DNA of 64,000 bases from Micrasema longulum (taxonomy: Eukaryota; Arthropoda; Insecta; Trichoptera; Brachycentridae): the NCBI GenBank assembly GCA_022494885.1, contig JAGVSM010004988.1, positions 247,188 through 311,187 on the forward strand, read 5' to 3'. Shown piece by piece: positions 58,570 to 64,000 of the stretch (within the stretch, counting starts at the first letter, position 1; each line of letters starts with the position of its first letter). A program made the position numbers and the translations under genes. The notes under the pieces were generated by a model. That model did no database searches. It saw only the letters and a list, made by a program, of their open reading frames with translations, and was not told where the DNA came from.

Positions 58570-59470
58570 GTAAGAATATTACAAATTTTCGTTACTCAAT
58601 TCTCCGAAATTCGACTTTTTAAAAGATTCTCTTCGGCTGTTATATGCTTGGGGAGTTCGCGATGTTTATCTTTCGAGTGTCTTCATGTCCACTTCGCCAG
58701 GACCGTGATTGGCGCAATTATTTTGATTTTGAAGAATATTGCACCAGTCCCGGCCTATGCGAGGTGGAAAAGTGACTCATCTTTCACGTGTTTCCTGAGG
58801 AAAACCCGGCCCATTACTAGAAGAATCGGCTCCAAGAAGATCCCTATTGCACGAATCGCAAAGCAATGAATCACCGTTTTAACTTAATAGGTTTTAAACT
58901 GTGATAAAGGTCTCGGATTAACTAATTGGAATTAGTTTAATATCTTGACCGCCTGAGGATAAACTTAAACGAGGAAAATTATATGTATTTGATTTATAGA
59001 CGTACATTTTGGTCCTCGCACATATTGCAATTTTCGTCTTTGAAGGAATGGCAGATTTTGATGTTTTGTGGCGGATACTCGCTAGCGCTTTTTTTCTTAT
59101 GTATATTGAAGTCTGCGGTTTGGAGATTTTTCTGTACGAAACTTAACGGCTAAGTAAAACTTGTTTTGTTTAATGTTTGAACTCTCAGCCACCAGCATCC
59201 GAGTCTGTACCGTTACGTCTGAGGAATTTCTTCTGCCATTGGATATTAATTGTATCTTCGCCGTTCAAGTCGGACCAGATTTAACAACATAACATACGAA
59301 CGTGAAGTTAATTTGACGAGTTTTGTGGAGTTGACCGCTAAATATTCTGTAAAAACGATTAAATTCCTCTTTACCTGGAAAATAAATGCTAAATCATCTC
59401 TTAAAACATAAAAAATCTGTCGAAAACCGCGAATCTTAGAATCAAGAATAATTTAGGAATTACGAATTTG
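58570..59470 (+). other. GC-richer stretch downstream of the putative first exon
   Basis: The best frame (58648-58869) has no domain I recognise. It is less AT-rich than the surroundings and free of matched repeats, consistent with the start of a first intron. Confidence 0.3.
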
Positions 59471-59473
59471 GTT

Positions 59474-59650
59474 CGCCTCGTGGTAATACTGGCTAGAGCA
59501 TTTACCTATCATGTTGAAAGTTTCGATTCCCGATACGGTTGATTAAATTATTTATTTAACGAGGTGTTAATTTTATTGTGAATATTCCATAGTCCCTGGA
59601 CTGGCACCAGAAGTGGTCTGATCGTCTAGCCTTCGTGTAAATTTAAACAT
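59474..59650 (+). mobile_element. SINE-B, degenerate copy
   Basis: CGCCTCGTGGTAATACTGGC, then TTTCGATTCCCGATACGGTT and CATAGTCCCTGGACTGGCAC, match SINE-B with deletions. Confidence 0.65.
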
Positions 59651-60134
59651 TCCCATTGAATTTAAACGTAATAATAAATTCTAAAATAATATAAACAACT
59701 TTACTCTCTTCTCTTTTGGGCATCTAGATTACTGCTTAAACTGAAAAGAACACGTGAAGATTGTGGTCGCTAAAATCAGTAATTAGGTATTGGTATAAAT
59801 ATAACAAACTGAATAAAATAGCAAGCCATGAATGTGTTTTTATTTGATACAAATTTATTGACATTAACGGGTATTTATATCGTGGAACTTCGTCTCATTG
59901 TAAAATCAAGACCACAGTACTTTTGCAAACAGGAAATTAGTCACGTCCACAACATTAAAAATAAAAGTAAATTGAGAATTCCTTTGGCCAAAAAATGTTT
60001 GTTCAAAGAGGGTCCATATTCATGGCCATAAAAATATTTAATTAACTTCAAAAAAAAAAATCAATTCTATCAAAATATTTGAAAGATGAAACAGAGTAAA
60101 TTTAAATGTATTCCATGTAAATAATGTAGCTAAG

Positions 60135-62144
60135 CACCATAACTAATATTATTTTTCTAAACTTTTTATTAATTTTTAAAAACTGTATTATTATTGTGTT
60201 TTATTTTTTTATCGGTTAGACTGTAAGAAATACCAGCGACAATGAGTCTACTTTTTAATCGTGTATACCTTTGTTTGATCGTTTTGTATAAATAAAGAAA
60301 AAAAATTAAATTGGAAAAAATATTTATGAAAAAAAAAATATCAAAATTCAAACAGAAGGTTAAGAAATATGTGTAAAATAACTTATAAATCAAATATACA
60401 CACGTAAAATAAATAAAAACAAAATTGTTTTATTTATCTTACTATAGTGAATAACCACAAAGTTAGTGCTTCAAATATAATTTTTATAAATATATAAACA
60501 TTGTTATCATTAGAGCACACATAAGAATATGTTGATGTGTGCCCTATATCAAGATTTAAAAAAATAGCAATAATAAAGATATAAAAAAATATTACAAATT
60601 TACATATTTGCCCGGATTTGGGTTGGGTGCCCACAATTCACCTTTGACAGAAATATTTTAAGATTTTAGTTTACTTGGATACTTTCAACACGAAAATAAT
60701 TTCTATGCTAACAAAACCAGTACGAGCCTACCTAAAGCACACGAGTACATAATAGCTTTTATCCGATTTACATTCGTAGATTTTTTCGTTTTCGGTTGCG
60801 CGCGAAACTCTGGCTACGGATAATATTATTCATAATGGTTATCGAAGAAAACAGCCGAATTTTTCGGCCGTCATGTTTGTTTATTATTATTTAAAAACAT
60901 GACACGTGTGGATGTGGAAGTGCGAGTCACCATGTGTTTACTTGACGCAATAATTCAAGGTTACCCCATATTTTATAACTGCGAGTATTTTATTTGACAA
61001 GTTCTCGCCTTAATTCGTCACCCTTTGGATAAATATTGACATTTTACGATTTTAATTACTTTGATTCCCTTCAGCGGTAAGAACTACGCTATGTTTACAC
61101 AAATTTATCATACGACTGAAATTATGTGTCCGGGCAAACAAAAATTCAGTTCTGCCTGTTAAAATTAACCAGAAACTTAGACGAGTCCTTTAAACTCGAT
61201 AGCTACTCGATACACGCTCGAGGTTCCGGGTTTAATTCCTGACACGGTTGGCCCGCCGAGTTTCGCGCGCAACCGAGAATGAAAATAATCTATGGATGTA
61301 AATCTGATAAAAGCTCTTATGTACTCATGTGCTTTATGAAGGCTCGCACTGGTTTTGTTAGCATATAAATTAATTTTGTTTGAAAGTATCCAAATTAACT
61401 CTTATCTTAAAATATTTATGTCAAAAATGATTCCTAGGCACTCAGAATGCGAGCGAATATGTAAATTTGTACTTCTTTTTAGATAATTATTGTTTTTTTT
61501 TTTTTTTTTAAATCTTGAAATAGGGCATACATAAACATATTCGCATGTGTACTCTAATAATACGTATACATATTATTTTTGAAGCACTAGAACTTAGTGG
61601 TTATTCATTATAATAAAATAAATAAAAATCTTTGTTTTTAACCACTTATTTATTTTATTGTTTAAATATACCTTGATAAAGAAGCTTGTAGGTTAGCTTT
61701 TTTTTAAAAAATAAAATATTAACGTTCTTATGATTTACACAAATATTTAATTTTGAGGGGTTGTAAATCACTCAATATTAGAAAATGGGAATCAAGTTGG
61801 GGTAGCGTGGGATTTGAACCGCGGACCTTTAGGCCGTTGGTCCGAGACACTAGCCACGGGACCACAACCCGATTAAAAAATTTAGATTTTGTTTGAATTT
61901 ATTTTTTTGTTTTCTTCATAAATATTTTTTCCCATTTCATATTATTTTTTACTGCTTTTATACAAAATAATAAAACAAAGGTATACACGACTGAAAAGCG
62001 GACTTATTGCCGCTGGTAATTTCTTACAGTCCTAACGGTTAGGTTAGACTCTAACTGATAAAAAAAAACAATAATAATAAAAAATAAAATAATAAAAAGT
62101 TTAGAAAAAATAAACGATAAAAACATAATATTAGTTATGGTGCA
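60135..62144. repeat. Large imperfect palindrome, arms about 0.7-0.9 kb
   Basis: The left arm 60135-60811 and right arm 61259-62144 are inverted copies of one sequence. The outer ends are GCACCATAACTAATATTA and TAATATTAGTTATGGTGC. Middle blocks are CGTGTATACCTTTGTTTGAT and its inverse, and GTGCTTCAAATATAATTTTT and its inverse. The inner ends are TCGGTTGCGCGCGAAACTC and GAGTTTCGCGCGCAACCGA. The right arm is longer because a SINE-C (61697-61875) is inserted. A spacer of about 450 bp has no frame. Related sequence lies at 26020-26420 and 36364-36490. Confidence 0.8.
61697..61875 (-). mobile_element. SINE-C inserted in the palindrome's right arm
   Basis: The minus strand begins GGGTTGTGGTCCCGTGGCTA and has GGTTCAAATCCCACGCTACC and the tail block ATTTACAACCCCTCAAAATT. 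The left arm of the palindrome lacks it. Confidence 0.7.
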
Positions 62145-62222
62145 AGTTGGGGTAGAGTGGGGTTCGAACCTCGGACTCAGATCCGTGAGGCCGCAACACT
62201 AGCCACGGGACCACAACTTGAT
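62145..62222 (-). repeat. SINE-C head at the palindrome's outer edge
   Basis: The minus strand begins AAGTTGTGGTCCCGTGGCTA and ends GGTTCGAACCCCACTCTACC. It abuts the right arm's end at 62144. Confidence 0.65.
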
Positions 62223-62420
62223 TCTTAAGTGTTTTGAGTAATACTTGAGGTCGCAATAATGTTCTTAATGAAAATCATCATCGTTGATTTCATGTGTTCA
62301 TATTTATTTGACGTTTAATCACCAGTGGGGCCAGATATGAAACAAAATGTAAACACATGCAAAAAATAAAAATCAGTAAATTAATCACTCTAGGGGGTAG
62401 AGAAGATTCAGAGTACCACC
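62223..62420. repeat. Dispersed repeat R, distal fragment
   Basis: AAGTGTTTTGAGTAATACTT, then TTCTTAATGAAAATCATCAT, matches the distal part of copy 1 at 41655-41840. Confidence 0.6.
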
Positions 62421-62495
62421 CCTGGAATCGAATCAGTTACCTCAAGCATTGTAGGCGAATCGTTACTACAATTACTACACGACGAGACGGACCCC
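62408..62495 (-). repeat. SINE-B head fragment
   Basis: The minus strand begins GTCCGTCTCGTCGTGTAGTA and has AGGTAACTGATTCGATTCCA. It keeps the tRNA-like head only. Confidence 0.55.
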
Positions 62496-62856
62496 ACTCA
62501 ATAACCGTTTTTACGGTTAAGAGTACCTAGATATCGAATTGAAAACATTCATCCAGATTCCAGAAAAATGTGGTTCTATATTACACACGGACTGTTCTTT
62601 CTTCATCCGCCTAGACATGTTCAGAACATATAGGTAACAAATAATGTATCCATTTTGTTATCTCGTGAACTTGCCGGATATTGAGGACACAGAATACATA
62701 CATATTAAGCCTAACATCTCAACACACCTCGACCGTTTGTATAATTTACCCAATTGGTAATAGATTACGTTTACTGGTAACAGTATTTTTTTCTTATAAT
62801 TTTGTCCTATTCTCATTTATTCTCATGTCAATACACCGAACAAAAAGCACCGCGTC

Positions 62857-62953
62857 CAGCGCTATTCTGAACCGCTCCGCTTATTTTCTATGTAAATACA
62901 CGAGATAAATGGGTTTTCTACGGCCGCAAGAGCGTTTGGAATACCAGCCCAGG
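62857..62953. mobile_element. Hairpin MITE (family H)
   Basis: AGCGCTATTCTGAACCGCTC and GTTTGGAATACCAGCCCAGG flank TTTTCTATGTAAATACACGA, as in the 49768 copy. Confidence 0.65.
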
Positions 62954-62984
62954 CCTCGTTGTTTTAAATTTTACATTTGCTACT

Positions 62985-63960
62985 GTTACCATCGCACCAT
63001 TTCCTCTTTCCTCTACGTTCACACATCTTCTCATATATGTCCTTCGGTTCTGCCTGCTTTTAACATCCCCAGACTTAATATTTTGGTTTATCTGATCATG
63101 CCACGTCCTTTCTCGGTCGTCCTCGTCTCACGTTACCGCTAATTCTCGCTATATATACCTGACCAAAAACCAAACAACTCTACGTGACCAAACAATCTCA
63201 GAGACCCTTTCTTCATATTTGTATTCATTTAAACATTTATTTAGATATAAGTCCTAACTCCATGGAACTCAAGTCATGTGTTGAGTTGGGACGAATATAT
63301 TATGTATAAATCTTTTACCATCAATATTACCATATTTACTATGTACAATAAAAATATCGTCAAAAAATACATGGCAAATCAAATATAAAATCGAACATGC
63401 AATAAAAAAAAAACATAAAACAAAATTGAAATAAAACCAACTCAAATATTTGAAAAACCATCAAGGAGTTTCTCACTCAAATCTAGTTCTGAAGCCCTTT
63501 TTTGAAAATAGATTCTGTCCTTGACAGCTTAAAACGCTCTTCCAAAATATTAAACCCTCTCAGTGCGATAGATAAAGGAGAGGTGTATCTGAACAAAAGT
63601 CGTCCGGGTTTTGGGTTTAACATAATTCATATATGTCATTCAACTATGTATATACATCATATTATCAATTACACCTGACTCAGATTTACACTCTCGCCTG
63701 ATTTCATCATTCGTAAACCTGTTATGCATTGATTTCCCATATGTTCGTCTAAGTCTTAGACTCTAGTAGATCGCAATTCGACAGCGTTCACTCTGCTTTC
63801 ATCCTTCTTCTGCTTTCATCCTTCCTCTGCTTTCATCCTTCCTCTGCTTTCATCCTTCCTCTGATTTCATCATTCCTCTGCTTTCATCCTTCCTCTGCTT
63901 TTATCCTTCCTCTGACAGCTCTATGGTTTGAAATGAAATATGTTTCACTTTCGTACATAC
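62985..63960 (-). mobile_element. LINE remnants: WFGHVERM family split by another LINE terminus
   Basis: Segments 62985-63215 and 63660-63960 carry minus-strand pieces of the WFGHVERM LINE (for example GATCAGATAAACC, and AACGCTGTCGAATTGCGATC). Between them, 63225-63650 has a different minus-strand frame (YTSPLSIALRGFNILEERF) ending in a tail related to 37305-37350. It looks like a nested insertion of a second LINE 3' end. Confidence 0.55.
63792..63910. repeat. 17-bp minisatellite, seven units
   Basis: TCTGCTTTCATCCTTCC is repeated seven times head to tail with minor variants. It starts within the LINE segment that in other copies has a single CTACTTTCGTCCC stretch, so the array arose inside the element. 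Confidence 0.9.
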
Positions 63961-64000
63961 GTGTTGGGACTAAAACTCTTGTACTCTCCCAGTTAATCTT

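Noticed and set aside
58648..58869. 73-codon frame as a coding exon after the 58.5-kb promoter
   Set aside because: No recognisable domain, and it lies past a strong splice donor, so it is more likely intronic.

Overview
This is a window of AT-rich insect nuclear DNA, most likely from a moth or butterfly. The protein genes are split by GT-AG introns, and three give recognisable animal orthologues: ETFB, DCAF10 and IFT54/TRAF3IP1. The repeats point to Lepidoptera: a non-LTR retrotransposon tail encoding WFGHVERM and RRACMRRCMN motifs, another LINE end with an AYVLQWTDIG-stop-(TGA)n signature, tRNA-headed SINEs, and piggyBac- and hAT-type MITEs. The order-level call is inference, because no marker gene allows a species call.

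Layout: 413-583 (+) is the last exon of ETFB. 3480-10200 (-) is a complete nine-exon DCAF10 (WDR32), a WD40 substrate receptor of the CUL4-DDB1 ubiquitin ligase. 12771-18074 (+) is a complete six-exon IFT54 (TRAF3IP1), an intraflagellar transport subunit, with a ciliary X-box-like motif about 110 bp upstream of its ATG. 25306-25692 (-) is a two-exon gene for a 100-residue protein that is essentially only a ZAD zinc-binding domain. 30811-33410 (-) is a decayed P-superfamily (THAP-type) transposase gene that still shows its exon-intron structure. 58.15-58.57 kb is a GC-rich, promoter-like segment ending in a splice donor; it may be the non-coding first exon of a gene that continues beyond the window.

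The rest, especially 33-64 kb, is a dense mosaic of repeats. It includes LINE remnants of at least five kinds and three tRNA-derived SINE families. DNA elements with visible inverted ends include hAT with an 8-bp duplication, piggyBac-like with TTAA, Tigger/pogo-like with TA, a Harbinger-like candidate with TTA, and several hairpin MITEs. There is also a five-copy 222-bp tandem array grown from a LINE 3' end, a 17-bp minisatellite inside a LINE, and an approximately 2-kb imperfect palindrome at 60.1-62.1 kb.

The host genes are unrelated housekeeping, ubiquitin-ligase, ciliary and zinc-finger genes, so nothing here looks like an operon or a functional cluster. Exon boundaries come from splice consensus, reading-frame continuity and family resemblance read by eye; no alignment or search was run. 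Repeat ends are approximate unless a target duplication is stated.
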